Origin: Bernardetia sp.
GTDB lineage: Bacteria > Bacteroidota > Bacteroidia > Cytophagales > Bernardetiaceae
NCBI GenBank assembly: GCA_020630575.1
Contig: JAHDBD010000009.1
Coordinates: 62,001-126,000 of the forward strand
DNA length: 64,000 nt
Reading direction: 5' to 3'
Positions 7,586 through 18,375 of the stretch are shown here, piece by piece. The notes beneath the pieces were generated by a model. That model saw only the letters and a list, made by a program, of their open reading frames with translations, ran no database searches and was not told the origin of the DNA. Position 1 is the first letter of the stretch; each line of letters begins with the position of its first letter. Made by a program: the position numbers and the translations under genes.

Positions 7586-9970
7586 ATGTGGCTAAAAATA
7601 GCTAATTTTATTTTAAAAAACAGGCTGTGGCTTTTGCTTGTTGTTTTTGCTTTGACAATTTTCATGGCTTTTCAAGGTCAGAAAGCAGAACTTTCTTATA
7701 CTTTTTCTAAAGTTGTTCCTGACTCTGATGAAGATATTATCTTTTTCAATAAGTTTAAAGAACTTTTTGGTCAAGATGATAATGTAGTCGTTTTGGGAGT
7801 TGAAGATGAGAAACTATTTGAGTTAGAAAATTTTCAGAAGTGGCAAAAACTATTATACGATTTAGAAAAAATAAAATTTAAAAATAAGGAAAATTTAAAA
7901 GGATTAGGAGATAGTATAAATGCTGTTAGTGGTGTAGTAGGGCTTGGAAAACTACCTTATATTTATAAAAACGAAGAAATTAAAAAATTTGAGCCAAAAT
8001 CAATTTTCCCAAAACAAGTACAGACACAACTAGAGTTAGACAGTCTTCTAAAGTTTACTTATCAAATAAAATTCTACGAAAATCAACTTATTAATCCAGA
8101 AAACAAGGCTTCTTTAGTTCTTGTTACGCTTCCTCCAAAAATTACTAGTACAATTTATAACCACGAAACGGTTATGCGAATTAGTGAACTGGGTAACAAA
8201 TTTTCAGAAGAAACAGGCATCGAAATCCATTATGTAGGGCTTCCATTTTTACGTGTAGCTATTTCGAACAAGGTCAAAAGTGAAATGATTATTTTTCTAT
8301 CCTTGTCCATTGCTATTACAGCCATTTTTATATTTTTATTTTTCCGTTCTTTTACCCCTGTTTTCGTTTCGCTAAGTCTGATTACGATTGTTATTATTTG
8401 GACTATTGGAATTTTAGGAACTTTAGGCTACAAAATAACTATTCTTACAGCTCTTCTTCCTCCTATTTTAGTAGTTATTGGTATTCCAAACTGTGTCTAT
8501 TTTATTACAAAATACCATCAAGAATGCAATAACAAAAAGAATAAATTGGATGCCATAATATATGTAGTCAAAAAAATTGGTATTGTTACCCTTATTACAA
8601 ATACTACTACTGCTATTGGTTTTTTAGTTTTGGTAAGCACAGGAATAGGTATTTTGAGTGAATTTGGACTGGCAGCAGGTATTACTATTTTTGCAACTTT
8701 CTTTATTTCGCTACTTCTCTTACCAATTGTCTTTTCTTATTTACCAATGCCAGAAGGAAGACGAACTAAACATTTGAATAGAGGATTGATAAATAAGGTA
8801 TTAGTTAGATTTGACTTTCTAATAGAAAATTATAGACCCATAATCTATTTATTTACCACTTTGATTGTAGTTTGTTCTGCAGTTGGACTTAGTAAGATAA
8901 AAGCAAATTCGTATATGGTAGATGATTTGCCAAATGATACGAAAGAGAAAAAAGATATTGCTTTTATTGAAGCTAACTTTAAAGGAACAATGCCTTTAGA
9001 AATAGTAATTGATACAGGAAAACCAAAGTCTTATCGTAGACCTCAGACATTGGAAAGAATAGAACAAATTGAAAACTATGTAGATAGTTCTGCACATCTT
9101 TCTACTCCTATTTCTCTAGTTACTTTCATCAAGGCTGCAAATCAAGCCTATTTTAATCAAAGTGAACAATCTTATAACTTGCCTGATAAACGTACAGGAG
9201 CATACGTATTACGTTATTTGAAAGGACAAAATGACCCTACAGCTATTTCTGCGTCTTTCGTAGATAGCACCGAACAGATTTTGAGAGTTTCTTTGAAAGT
9301 AGCTGATATTGGTTCTTTACGTTTGGATTCTTTAGTCAGAATGAGTTTACAACCCAAACTAGATAGTATTTTTGCTGACTCAGTAGGTTCTACCAAAATG
9401 AGTGCACGAGTAACAGGAACAACACCTATTTTCTTGAAGGGAAATAGTTATTTAATAAATAACCTCAAATGGAGTTTGCTTTTAGCTTGTATTTTAGTAG
9501 CCATTATTATTGGTGCGCTCTTCCAAAATGTCAGAGTAATGCTTATTGCCATTATCCCAAACCTTATTCCTCTCTTAGTTACAGCAGGAATCATGGGATT
9601 TTTTAATATTGCTCTCAAACCAAGTACAGCTCTTGTCTTTAGCATCGCTTTTGGTATTGCTGTTGATGATTCACTTCACTTTTTGGCTCGTTTTCGTCAA
9701 GAACTTTTAGCTTTTGATTTTGATAGACACAAAGCCATTGACATTTCGCTTCGTGAAACAGGAAAAAGTATGATTTACACTTCTATTATTCTGTTTGCAG
9801 GATTTATCATTTTTGCTTTTTCTTCTTTCGGAGGAACAGTTGCTTTAGGACTTTTGACTTCAATTACGCTGTTAGTTGCAATGTTTACAAATTTGATTTT
9901 GCTTCCTTCTTTGCTTCTTACATTTAATGCAAATATTCGTCGTTCAAATCATCCTCCTATTGAAGAATAA
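7586..9970 (+). CDS. RND/MMPL-family exporter
   Basis: A 794-residue inner-membrane protein of the RND superfamily in the single-gene MMPL/Patched-like form. It has two repeats, each made of one transmembrane helix, a periplasmic domain and a five-helix bundle. The first bundle covers roughly residues 230-390 (helices such as FLSLSIAITAIFIFLFF) and the second roughly 620-785. The second bundle carries the GIAVDDSLHFLARFRQEL motif, with the paired Asp used for proton coupling. Relatives in Bacteroidota are annotated as MMPL transporters or hopanoid/lipid exporters; the substrate is unknown. No membrane-fusion or outer-membrane channel gene is adjacent, as expected for this class. A terminator follows at 10009. 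Confidence 0.9.
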   Translation: MWLKIANFILKNRLWLLLVVFALTIFMAFQGQKAELSYTFSKVVPDSDEDIIFFNKFKELFGQDDNVVVLGVEDEKLFELENFQKWQKLLYDLEKIKFKNKENLKGLGDSINAVSGVVGLGKLPYIYKNEEIKKFEPKSIFPKQVQTQLELDSLLKFTYQIKFYENQLINPENKASLVLVTLPPKITSTIYNHETVMRISELGNKFSEETGIEIHYVGLPFLRVAISNKVKSEMIIFLSLSIAITAIFIFLFFRSFTPVFVSLSLITIVIIWTIGILGTLGYKITILTALLPPILVVIGIPNCVYFITKYHQECNNKKNKLDAIIYVVKKIGIVTLITNTTTAIGFLVLVSTGIGILSEFGLAAGITIFATFFISLLLLPIVFSYLPMPEGRRTKHLNRGLINKVLVRFDFLIENYRPIIYLFTTLIVVCSAVGLSKIKANSYMVDDLPNDTKEKKDIAFIEANFKGTMPLEIVIDTGKPKSYRRPQTLERIEQIENYVDSSAHLSTPISLVTFIKAANQAYFNQSEQSYNLPDKRTGAYVLRYLKGQNDPTAISASFVDSTEQILRVSLKVADIGSLRLDSLVRMSLQPKLDSIFADSVGSTKMSARVTGTTPIFLKGNSYLINNLKWSLLLACILVAIIIGALFQNVRVMLIAIIPNLIPLLVTAGIMGFFNIALKPSTALVFSIAFGIAVDDSLHFLARFRQELLAFDFDRHKAIDISLRETGKSMIYTSIILFAGFIIFAFSSFGGTVALGLLTSITLLVAMFTNLILLPSLLLTFNANIRRSNHPPIEE

Positions 9971-10008
9971 AAAGGAATAAAATAAATCATATTATTCAAT
10001 TAAAGATT

Positions 10009-10039
10009 GCTAAGATATATTTTTATCTTAGCTTTTTTT
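10009..10039 (+). terminator. Terminator of the RND gene
   Basis: GCTAAGATA pairs with TATCTTAGC around a short loop and is followed by a run of seven T. It lies between the convergent RND gene and the small membrane protein gene at 10074. Confidence 0.8.
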
Positions 10040-10073
10040 CTTTTAATTGTTTTTAATAAAGTTTAATTTGAAG

Positions 10074-10415
10074 CTACCTATCTACTATAAAGGCAAAAAG
10101 TATAGTAAAAGCAAAGAGTATGAAACCAAAGCCAACCATTAGCAACCACCTTTTCCAATAGTTCTTAGAAAATAAGAGTGAAATTAGAGTCAATAAAATA
10201 TTGATAAGTACTGTACAAATAGCTGTGAAAAATAATGCAATATAAATTTTTTGAGCTAATGGAATCCCACCAATATAGATGTCTCCATTACCATTTATAA
10301 AAAATAACAAAGGAAATAGAATCCATAATAAAGTTAGAAATACATTCGTAATTAAAACAGGTTTCCAAGAGTTGTTTGCTTGAGGGTTGTTTTGTCTATC
10401 TAATATGCGTTCCAT
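10074..10415 (-). CDS. Small integral membrane protein, unknown
   Basis: A 113-residue protein with a polar N terminus (MERILDRQNNPQANNSW) and three hydrophobic segments: about residues 19-38 (LITNVFLTLLWILFP), 53-80 (YIALFFTAICTVLI) and 91-111 (LLMVGFGFILFAFTI). It has no recognisable motif. It is convergent with the RND gene and divergent from the large kinase gene, with a 541-base gap upstream. Probably a real gene because the frame ends cleanly and codon use matches its neighbours. Confidence 0.6.
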   Translation of the reverse strand: MERILDRQNNPQANNSWKPVLITNVFLTLLWILFPLLFFINGNGDIYIGGIPLAQKIYIALFFTAICTVLINILLTLISLLFSKNYWKRWLLMVGFGFILFAFTILFAFIVDR

Positions 10416-10956
10416 CGAATTTGCAAGGTGTAAAATTGAATAAATGAGTAATAAAGCAATTTTTTAAATTATTCTACCGTTGTAGTATAAAATTGCGAAA
10501 TATTTTGTATCTTAATATAATTGTAATATAAAATAATTCTTTTTAGGTAGATTCCTATTAATGTAATAATGTAATTTTTTCTTTGAATTTTAACAAAAAA
10601 ATCTTTCTTAGCCTAAAAGAAAATTAAGATTTGTTTTTTCAGAGTTAGCATACTATTTAATCCTTATTTAGTCAAAATAAATTGATATATTGCTTATCAC
10701 TCACAATAAGTAATTAAAAACACTTACAACTTATGTTTTTATTGGTCTTTTACTATAAAAGAATACCTCTCAAGAATTCAAATATATCAACATATTGTTT
10801 GGAATTGTTAGCAATAATTTCTTAATTTAGAAGAAATTAGAATTAATTACACGAGTATAAAAACTTGTAAAAACTAAAATAAAGACAAAAAATCAGAAAA
10901 AGTTAAAAAATACTATCCAAAACACGCATCAACTCACACAAATACACTAAAAATCT
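10416..10956. other. Long AT-rich intergenic region upstream of the kinase gene
   Basis: 541 bases between two divergent genes. I found no ORF with a recognisable product, no strong hairpin and no full -33/-7 promoter pair. It presumably holds the promoter and a long leader of the kinase gene at 10957. Confidence 0.3.
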
Positions 10957-13900
10957 ATGTCTGTGGCTACGTCGCTTCCAAAAATTTTGTTTGAGGGAGT
11001 AAATTCAATCATTTATTACCGAGATACTAGCGAGTGGAATACACCCGTCATTATCAAGGTTATCAAAAATGATTTCCCGACTCCTACGCAGCTTATTCAG
11101 TTTAATAATGAGTATGAATTTACGAAAGACCTCAAAATAGAGGGAATCAGAAAAGCATACAAAAAAGATAAACTAGAGGGTAAGCCTGCACTTGTATTGG
11201 AATATTTTCAAGGAGTTACATTCAAAAAAAGCTTTTTTGAAAACTCTTGGACGTACAAAGATTTTTTGAAAGTAGCTATAAATGTTGCTGAAGCACTTGG
11301 ACAGATTCATCAAAATCATATTATTCATAAAGACATTAATAGCAATAACGTTTTGGTCGATTTGGCAACACATCGCATCAAAATTATTGATTTTGGTATT
11401 TCTTCACGTATAGATACTCGTGTGCAAGACCTTCGTAATCCTGATGCACTGGAAGGTACACTAGCTTATATTTCGCCTGAACAGACAGGTAGAATGAATC
11501 GTGCTGTTGATTATCGCTCCGATTTGTATTCCTTAGGCGTTGCTTTTTATGAAATTCTGACTAATAAATTACCTTTTACGGCTGCTGATTCTATTGAACT
11601 AGTTCATTGTCATTTAGCACAAAAACCTCAACCTCCTCACCAAGTAAATCCAACTGTTCCTCGTGTTTTATCCGAAATTGTGATGAAACTTTTGGAAAAA
11701 AATGCAGAAGATCGTTATCAATCTGCCTTTGGTCTCAAGAATGATTTAGAACTTTGTTTAAAGGGATTTATTGCAAATGGAAACGGTAAAATTGATTACT
11801 TTAATTTAGGACAAGAAGATTATTCAGACCGTTTTTCTATTCCTCAAAAACTCTATGGAAGAGAAGATGAAGTAAAATTATTACTTAATTCTTTTGAAAG
11901 AGTTTCGAATGGTGCAACCGAACTTGTTTTGGTAGAAGGGTATTCTGGAGTTGGAAAAACATCATTAGTAAGTGAAACTCATCGTTCCATTACTGAAAAA
12001 CGAGGTTATTTTATAAAAGGAAAATTTGATCAATATCAAAAGAATGTTCCTTATTCTGCTATCATTCAAGCTCTTAATGAATTTATAGAGTATTTACTTA
12101 CTGAAAATAAAGATTCTTTAGCAGACTGGAAACGAAAAATAAATAAAGTATTAGGTGAAAATGGTCAAATATTATTAGATGTTTTACCAAACCTAGAAAT
12201 GATTATTGGAGAGCAAGAGCATGTCCAAGATCTTCCTCCTAACGAAGCCAAAAATCGCTTCAATTATGTATTTAAGTCTTTTATTCGTGTAATTAGTCAG
12301 AAAAAACATCCTATTGTTCTCTTTATCGATGATATGCAATGGGCAGACGGAGCTTCTTTAAATTTACTGAAAGTTTTAATGACAGATAGCGAAAACCGTT
12401 ATTTACTTGTTATTGGTGCTTATCGTGATAATGAAGTTACCTCAGCACATCCTCTGATGATAATGGTAAAGAGCTTACAGGAACAAAATGCACCAATCAG
12501 TTCTATAGTATTAGATAATTTAGGCTATGAAGATATTGAAAAACTAATTACAGAATCTCTGAAAGCTCAGATACTTCAAGTGAAACAGCTTTCTTATCTA
12601 ATTTATAGAAAGACACATGGTAATGCTTTCTTTGCAACTCAATTTTTAGAATCGCTATACGAAGAAGGTTTATTACATTTTGATTTACAGTCCAAACAAT
12701 GGCAATGGGATATTGTCAAGATTGAAGAAAAGAAAACTACAGATAATGTAGTTGAACTCATGACTGCTAAAATCGAAAAATTGCCAGTAGAAACACAAGA
12801 AATACTAAAGTTTGCTGCCTGTGTTGGTGATAAGTTTGATTTGCAGATGCTTCGTAGTGTTAGTGATTTTTCATTAAAAGATATTTTTGATAGAGTATGG
12901 GTAGCCATCGAAGAAGGAATGATACTTCCTTTAGATGATAATTACAAACGTATTGCAATCCTTAGTGAAGACCCTGCCTTGGAGCAGCGATTAAATGCTC
13001 GTTTTAAGTTTTTACATGATAGAGTTCAACAAGCTGTTTATTCTCTTATTCCTGATAGTCGTCGTTTTGAAATGCACTATAAGGTTGGCAAAATAATCAA
13101 AGAAAACACACCTGATGGACAATTAGAAAGCAAAATATTTGATATTGTAAATCAACTCAATGTTGGAGTGGCTCTTTTAGAAGACCAACAAGAACGTTAT
13201 GAATTGGCTCGTCTGAATCTGATTGCAGGAAGAAAAGCAAAAGCTTCAGCAGCTTACGAACCTGCTTATGATTATTTTTATGCTGGAGTTGCTCTTTTAG
13301 ATATTATTGGTTGGAAAGATGAATATATCCTTGCTTTACGTCTTCACAATGAGGCTGCTGAAGCTGCATATTTAAGTGGAAATGGAAGTGGAATGGAACA
13401 GTTTGTAAATGGTGTGCTTACCAATGCAAATGGTTTTTTAGATAAAGTGGCTGTTTTTGATACCAAAATTCAATTTCTTATTTCTAAAGGAAAAATGAAT
13501 GAGGCAATCAGTCTAGCTGTTAGTACACTTAAAAAGTTAAAAGTAGGTTTTCCAAGAAATGTAACTAAACTTCACTTACTTCGTGAAATATTCCGTATTA
13601 AAGGAATGATGACAGGTAAAAAAGTATTTGACTTGGCAAATCTTCCACAAATGGAAAACAAGAAAAAACTAGCTGCCATGAAAATTTTATCAGGCATTAG
13701 TTTGGCTGCTTATGTAAGTGGTTCGCCATTGTATCCAATGATTATTTTCAGACAAGTTCAATTGTCTATCAAATATGGGAATGCGCTTGTCTCTACATAC
13801 GCTTATTCTTCCTACGGAATCATTTTGTGTGGAGTGCTTGGAAACTTAGATTCTGGATATCGTTTTGGAGAATTGGCTATCAAACTTTTAGACAAACATG

Positions 13901-16302
13901 ACTCTGAGCGTTTTAAGGCAAGAACCTATATGGTTACAAATGTCATGATTCGTCATTGGAAAGAGCCTTTAGAAAATTCCTTAAAACCACTTGTAAAATC
14001 ATATAGAAAAGGAATTGATACTGGATTTTTTGAGTATGCAGCTTTTTCCATTTTTATGTATATCTATTACCGTTTTGCTACAGGTAAAGAACTCAATGAA
14101 GTAGAAAAAGAAGCCAATATGTATATTGGTGCAGTCTATGATTTAAAACAAATCAATCCATATCATAATCTTAAATTGCTTCGTCAGACTTTGCTTAATT
14201 ATTTGGGGAAAGCTGATAATCCTGCTGTTTTGGAGGGTGAAGAATATAATTTGGATTTGCAAAAAGAAATTATAGAAGGAGGAAACAAGGCTTCTATATG
14301 CTTACATTTCTTTATGAAAGCCTGTTTGAGCTACGATTTTGGAGAAATAGAAAAAGCATATAGTTATATTATTCTTACAGAAAAATATTTAAAAGGAATT
14401 ACAGCAACAGCAGGCGTACCTGTTTATCACATGTATGATTCACTTATTCATATTGCCATTTATCCAAGTTCATCATTATGGGATAGACAACGAATTTTAA
14501 GACGTATTGCAAAAAATCAAGCTAAGCTTTATAAATTTGCCAAATTTTCATCTTCTACTAATCTGCATAAATATTATTTGGTAGAGGCAGAACTTGCACG
14601 AGCAAAAAATGACTATATAGAAACAGAAAAGAACTTTAGATTAGCTTTAGAAGCTGTTGCAAAGACTAATTTTATTCAAGAAGAGGCACTAATCAAAGAG
14701 CGTTTTGGATACTATTGGCTACAAAGAAAACAAGAAGATATTGCTATGATGTTTTTGCGTAAAGCCTATTATGATTATCGTATTTGGGGTGCAAAAGGCA
14801 AATTAGAACAAATGCATGAAATATATTCGCATTATGTTAAGCAAGATGCCATAACTGAAATAGGGCAAACCACTACTTCGCCTTCTCATACGTTGCATAC
14901 ACACAATACAAATGAAAATGCTGCCACAACAACTATGATGACTACTAGTAAAATATCTTCTAGTGGCTCAAAAAGTGGTACAAGTTTTTTAGATTTTGAA
15001 ACGCTCATTAAGTCTACCCAAACACTTTCACAAGAAGTGAATTTTGAGGAACTAATGCCTAAGATGATGCGTGTAGTAATGGAAAATGCGGGTGCAGAAA
15101 AAGCATTTTTGATTCAAAATTATGATGGAGAATTTTTTATAGAAGCAAAAGGAGACTTGACGCAAACACAATCGACACAGTTTTTACATCAATCTGTTGA
15201 AGGGGATAGTAATTTAGTTCCTAGAACAATTATTAATTATGTAGTACGAACAATGCAACCTCTTGTTTTGGATAATGCTTCAGAAGATGAAAAATATGCA
15301 AATGATATATATATGAAGACATATAAGCCAAAATCGGTACTTTGTTTTCCTGTAATGCGTAAAAATGAGTTGTTGTGTCTATTTTACTTAGAAAATAATC
15401 TAACAACAGGAGCATTTACACCAGATAGATTACAAACTCTACAAATGCTTTCTACACAAGTGAGTATTTCTTTAGAAAATGCTCAACTTTACCAAAACTT
15501 AGAAGGAAAAGTAAAAGAACGAACAATAGAACTGCATGAAAAAAACAAACGTATAACAGATTCAATTCGCTATGCTCAAACTATTCAGGATGCTATTCTA
15601 CCAGCCAAAAAGACTTTAAGAGAATTATTTACAGAGCATTTTGTAATTTATCGTCCTAAAGATATTGTTTCAGGAGATTTTTATTGGGTAACTCATGTAG
15701 AAAATTACACATTTGCTGCTGCTGTAGATTGTACAGGTCATGGTGTTCCAGGGGCATTTATGTCAATGGTAGGAAATACACTTCTAACAGATATTGTAGG
15801 TGTAAAACGAGTTTTTGACCCTGCAAAAATATTGGAAATGCTCCATGAAGGAGTTCGGGCAGCTTTACATCAAAAAGATTCTGATAATACAGATGGAATG
15901 GATGTGGCACTTTGTAGGATAGAAAGACAAGAAAACTGGGTTGAAGTCACTTATGCAGGAGCAAAACGCCCTCTTTATTATACTTCAAATGGAGAAATAG
16001 AAAAATTAAAAGGAGATAATCTAAGTATTGGTGGAATAGTCAAGAAAAAAGAGTATGTGTTTACAAATCAAAAAGCTGTTTTGTTGGCTGAAGATGTTAT
16101 CTACTTGACTTCTGATGGTCTTATCGACCAAGCAAATCCAGATAAGAAAAAATTTGGCTCTACAAAATTTGAATCTTTGCTCAAGCAATTTCATGAAAGA
16201 CCTTTTAAAGAACAAAAAGAAATTTTATCTAATCAATTAGATCAACACCAACTTGATGCAGAGCAGAGAGATGATATCACAGTTTTGGCTCTACGATTAT
16301 AG
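10957..16302 (+). CDS. Multidomain signalling protein: Ser/Thr kinase, AAA ATPase, GAF, SpoIIE phosphatase
   Basis: 1781 residues. Order: protein kinase domain about 1-270 (HKDINSNNVL catalytic loop near 123, IIDFG near 143, SPEQTGRMNR activation region; the Gly-rich loop is weak); ATPase about 300-640 (Walker A GYSGVGKTS near 328, Walker B-like FIDDMQWADG near 455); a helical repeat region about 640-1290; a GAF sensor about 1358-1505; a coiled coil about 1505-1535; a PP2C/SpoIIE phosphatase about 1560-1781 with metal-binding motifs SGDFYW, VDCTGHGVPGAF and the closing DDITVLALRL. The first half resembles the kinase-ATPase-GAF proteins that in other bacteria end in a histidine kinase; here the output is a phosphatase. 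SpoIIE-type phosphatases usually act on STAS antagonists, and STAS-like proteins lie at 40405 and 28914. The protein is probably cytosolic, since no membrane segment was seen. Confidence 0.9.
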   Translation: MSVATSLPKILFEGVNSIIYYRDTSEWNTPVIIKVIKNDFPTPTQLIQFNNEYEFTKDLKIEGIRKAYKKDKLEGKPALVLEYFQGVTFKKSFFENSWTYKDFLKVAINVAEALGQIHQNHIIHKDINSNNVLVDLATHRIKIIDFGISSRIDTRVQDLRNPDALEGTLAYISPEQTGRMNRAVDYRSDLYSLGVAFYEILTNKLPFTAADSIELVHCHLAQKPQPPHQVNPTVPRVLSEIVMKLLEKNAEDRYQSAFGLKNDLELCLKGFIANGNGKIDYFNLGQEDYSDRFSIPQKLYGREDEVKLLLNSFERVSNGATELVLVEGYSGVGKTSLVSETHRSITEKRGYFIKGKFDQYQKNVPYSAIIQALNEFIEYLLTENKDSLADWKRKINKVLGENGQILLDVLPNLEMIIGEQEHVQDLPPNEAKNRFNYVFKSFIRVISQKKHPIVLFIDDMQWADGASLNLLKVLMTDSENRYLLVIGAYRDNEVTSAHPLMIMVKSLQEQNAPISSIVLDNLGYEDIEKLITESLKAQILQVKQLSYLIYRKTHGNAFFATQFLESLYEEGLLHFDLQSKQWQWDIVKIEEKKTTDNVVELMTAKIEKLPVETQEILKFAACVGDKFDLQMLRSVSDFSLKDIFDRVWVAIEEGMILPLDDNYKRIAILSEDPALEQRLNARFKFLHDRVQQAVYSLIPDSRRFEMHYKVGKIIKENTPDGQLESKIFDIVNQLNVGVALLEDQQERYELARLNLIAGRKAKASAAYEPAYDYFYAGVALLDIIGWKDEYILALRLHNEAAEAAYLSGNGSGMEQFVNGVLTNANGFLDKVAVFDTKIQFLISKGKMNEAISLAVSTLKKLKVGFPRNVTKLHLLREIFRIKGMMTGKKVFDLANLPQMENKKKLAAMKILSGISLAAYVSGSPLYPMIIFRQVQLSIKYGNALVSTYAYSSYGIILCGVLGNLDSGYRFGELAIKLLDKHDSERFKARTYMVTNVMIRHWKEPLENSLKPLVKSYRKGIDTGFFEYAAFSIFMYIYYRFATGKELNEVEKEANMYIGAVYDLKQINPYHNLKLLRQTLLNYLGKADNPAVLEGEEYNLDLQKEIIEGGNKASICLHFFMKACLSYDFGEIEKAYSYIILTEKYLKGITATAGVPVYHMYDSLIHIAIYPSSSLWDRQRILRRIAKNQAKLYKFAKFSSSTNLHKYYLVEAELARAKNDYIETEKNFRLALEAVAKTNFIQEEALIKERFGYYWLQRKQEDIAMMFLRKAYYDYRIWGAKGKLEQMHEIYSHYVKQDAITEIGQTTTSPSHTLHTHNTNENAATTTMMTTSKISSSGSKSGTSFLDFETLIKSTQTLSQEVNFEELMPKMMRVVMENAGAEKAFLIQNYDGEFFIEAKGDLTQTQSTQFLHQSVEGDSNLVPRTIINYVVRTMQPLVLDNASEDEKYANDIYMKTYKPKSVLCFPVMRKNELLCLFYLENNLTTGAFTPDRLQTLQMLSTQVSISLENAQLYQNLEGKVKERTIELHEKNKRITDSIRYAQTIQDAILPAKKTLRELFTEHFVIYRPKDIVSGDFYWVTHVENYTFAAAVDCTGHGVPGAFMSMVGNTLLTDIVGVKRVFDPAKILEMLHEGVRAALHQKDSDNTDGMDVALCRIERQENWVEVTYAGAKRPLYYTSNGEIEKLKGDNLSIGGIVKKKEYVFTNQKAVLLAEDVIYLTSDGLIDQANPDKKKFGSTKFESLLKQFHERPFKEQKEILSNQLDQHQLDAEQRDDITVLALRL

Positions 16303-16325
16303 AAAGTTCGAAATTATATTCACAC

Positions 16326-16364
16326 AAAAAACTATTAAATCTTAGAAGTTAATAGTTTTTTTTT
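16326..16364 (+). terminator. Terminator of the kinase gene
   Basis: AAAAAACTATTAA pairs with TTAATAGTTTTTT around ATCTTAGAAG and runs into a T tract, 24 bases after the stop at 16302. Confidence 0.8.
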
Positions 16365-16536
16365 GTCCTAATTTTTTAAAGATTTTATTGTATTGTTTTT
16401 AGTTTAGGCTAACAAAATTCAAGTAAAAATAGAATTTTTAATAAAAAAAAAGTATCAATAGATAATTTCTCTTTATCCTTCATATATTTTTAGTATTTTT
16501 ATTCTTTATTCGAATCTAACACTATTAAAATAATAT

Positions 16537-18375
16537 ATGCTTGAACTTGCAGGGCTTCTCGTGCTTGGTTTTTTTGCTCAATGGTTGTCATGGCGTATCA
16601 AAGTACCAGCTATTCTTCCACTTATTATTATCGGACTTTTAGTAGGTCCTGTTTCTACACTTTTTACAGGTGATGAAGGATATTTAGTTTCAAAAGGCCC
16701 TAAACTTATTGATGGAGATTCTATTTTTCAAGGACAAGTTCTCTTTGATGTAGTTTCTTTAGCTGTTGGACTCATTCTTTTTGAAGGAGGATTAACACTT
16801 AAGCTATCAGAAGTAAAAGTATTAGGAAAGGCTGTTCGCAATATAATTGTTATTGGCTCAGTCATTACGATGGCTGGTGGAACAGTTGCAGCAATGCTAA
16901 TTATGGATTTTTCTGTTCAAACGGCACTGCTTTTTGGCTCTCTTATTATCGTAACAGGTCCTACTGTTATTGGACCTATTCTTCGAAATGTAAAACCCAA
17001 CTTTAATATTACTACCATTTTGAAGTGGGAAGGTATCTTGATTGACCCCGTGGGAGCATTAATAGCTATTTTAACCTATGAATTTATCATTTCAGGAACA
17101 GCAGGCTCACAAATTGGCTTTATTGCCCTTAAAACATTTGCCATTACTATTGCTGTCGGAATTGCGATAGGGTGGGTTTCAGCGTGGTTAGGTAATATAT
17201 TAATTAGTAAAGAATTAGTCCCTAAATACCTTCAGAATATTGTTATGCTGGGCTTAGTTATTTCTTCTTTTGCCTTGTCTAACTCTATTCAGCACGAATC
17301 AGGCTTACTTGCAGTTACAATTATGGGAATGGCTTTAGTTAATATGAAAACTTCAAACTTAAAAGAAATCATCTCTTTTAATGAAGATTTAGTGATTATT
17401 CTAATTTCATTTTTGTTTGTTTTACTTTCTTCAAGAATTGATATTGTAGATATAGAATTAGTCTTGACAACCAACAGCTTTATTCTATTTGCTGTTGTCG
17501 TCTTTATTTTACGTCCATTATCTGTATTTTTAAGCACTTGGGGAACAAACTTAACTTTAAACGAAAAAATATTTCTATCCTATATTTGTCCTCGTGGAAT
17601 TGTTACAGCTGCTGTGGCTTCTATTTTTTCTATTTCCCTATTTCAAAGTAAAGACTACATTATTCCTCTAGATGAAGCAGCAATGCTTTTACCGTTGGTA
17701 TTTTTAGTTATTGTAGGAACAGTTGTTTTGCAAGGACTTACTGCCAAACCAATAGCCAAGCTACTAGGAGTTACACGCAAAGAACCAAATGGAGTAGCCT
17801 TTTTGAGTGCTGATGAATCTGCTCGTTTTATTGCCAAAATTCTTCAAAAATACAATATTCCTGTCTTGCTTGCAGATACTTCTAAAGCAAATACAAGAGA
17901 GGCATCTATGCAACAAATTCCTATTTATGAAGGAAGTATTTTGAATGAAGAAGCATGGGAAGAATTAGATTTTGCTCAGTATGGACAGCTTTGGGCAATG
18001 ACTCCTAATGCAGAAATAAATGCTTTGGCCTGTAGAATTTTAGGTGAAGAATTGGTCAAAGACAAAGTATTTCGTTTTATATCAAATCGTGAACAAGAAA
18101 CTCTCAATAAAGAAGACTATCCAAAAAATATACTTTTTGATGGAAGAGCAGATTTTATTTCTTTTTCTCATTTTATTCGTAAAGACCCAGAAATAAAAGA
18201 AATAAAAGTAAATAGTCGTGAAGATGTATTGAATATATTAGAAACAAAAGAAAATAAAGGAAAAGTAATTCCTCTATTTGTAATCAACGATAAAAATTTT
18301 GTAGAACCTGCTTTAGCTCTTACACCTTTAGAAATAGGAAAAGAAACTAAATTTATATATCTAAAAATCAAATAA
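16537..18375 (+). CDS. Cation:proton antiporter (CPA1/NhaP type) with C-terminal regulatory domain
   Basis: 612 residues. The first 410 or so form a 12-13 helix antiporter module, opening MLELAGLLVLGFFAQWLSWR, with family landmarks FEGGLTLKL, LLFGSLIIVTGPTVIGPIL, and EGILIDPVGA carrying the conserved Asp used for ion exchange. The cytoplasmic part from about 415 is like a TrkA-N/RCK domain (GVAFLSADESARFIAKIL, then alternating strands and helices), a nucleotide-sensing gate in related transporters, although the Rossmann Gly motif is not obvious. Likely role: Na+ or K+/H+ exchange at the inner membrane for pH and salt balance. Single gene; a weak AT-only hairpin and then an ncRNA candidate follow. 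Confidence 0.9.
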   Translation: MLELAGLLVLGFFAQWLSWRIKVPAILPLIIIGLLVGPVSTLFTGDEGYLVSKGPKLIDGDSIFQGQVLFDVVSLAVGLILFEGGLTLKLSEVKVLGKAVRNIIVIGSVITMAGGTVAAMLIMDFSVQTALLFGSLIIVTGPTVIGPILRNVKPNFNITTILKWEGILIDPVGALIAILTYEFIISGTAGSQIGFIALKTFAITIAVGIAIGWVSAWLGNILISKELVPKYLQNIVMLGLVISSFALSNSIQHESGLLAVTIMGMALVNMKTSNLKEIISFNEDLVIILISFLFVLLSSRIDIVDIELVLTTNSFILFAVVVFILRPLSVFLSTWGTNLTLNEKIFLSYICPRGIVTAAVASIFSISLFQSKDYIIPLDEAAMLLPLVFLVIVGTVVLQGLTAKPIAKLLGVTRKEPNGVAFLSADESARFIAKILQKYNIPVLLADTSKANTREASMQQIPIYEGSILNEEAWEELDFAQYGQLWAMTPNAEINALACRILGEELVKDKVFRFISNREQETLNKEDYPKNILFDGRADFISFSHFIRKDPEIKEIKVNSREDVLNILETKENKGKVIPLFVINDKNFVEPALALTPLEIGKETKFIYLKIK

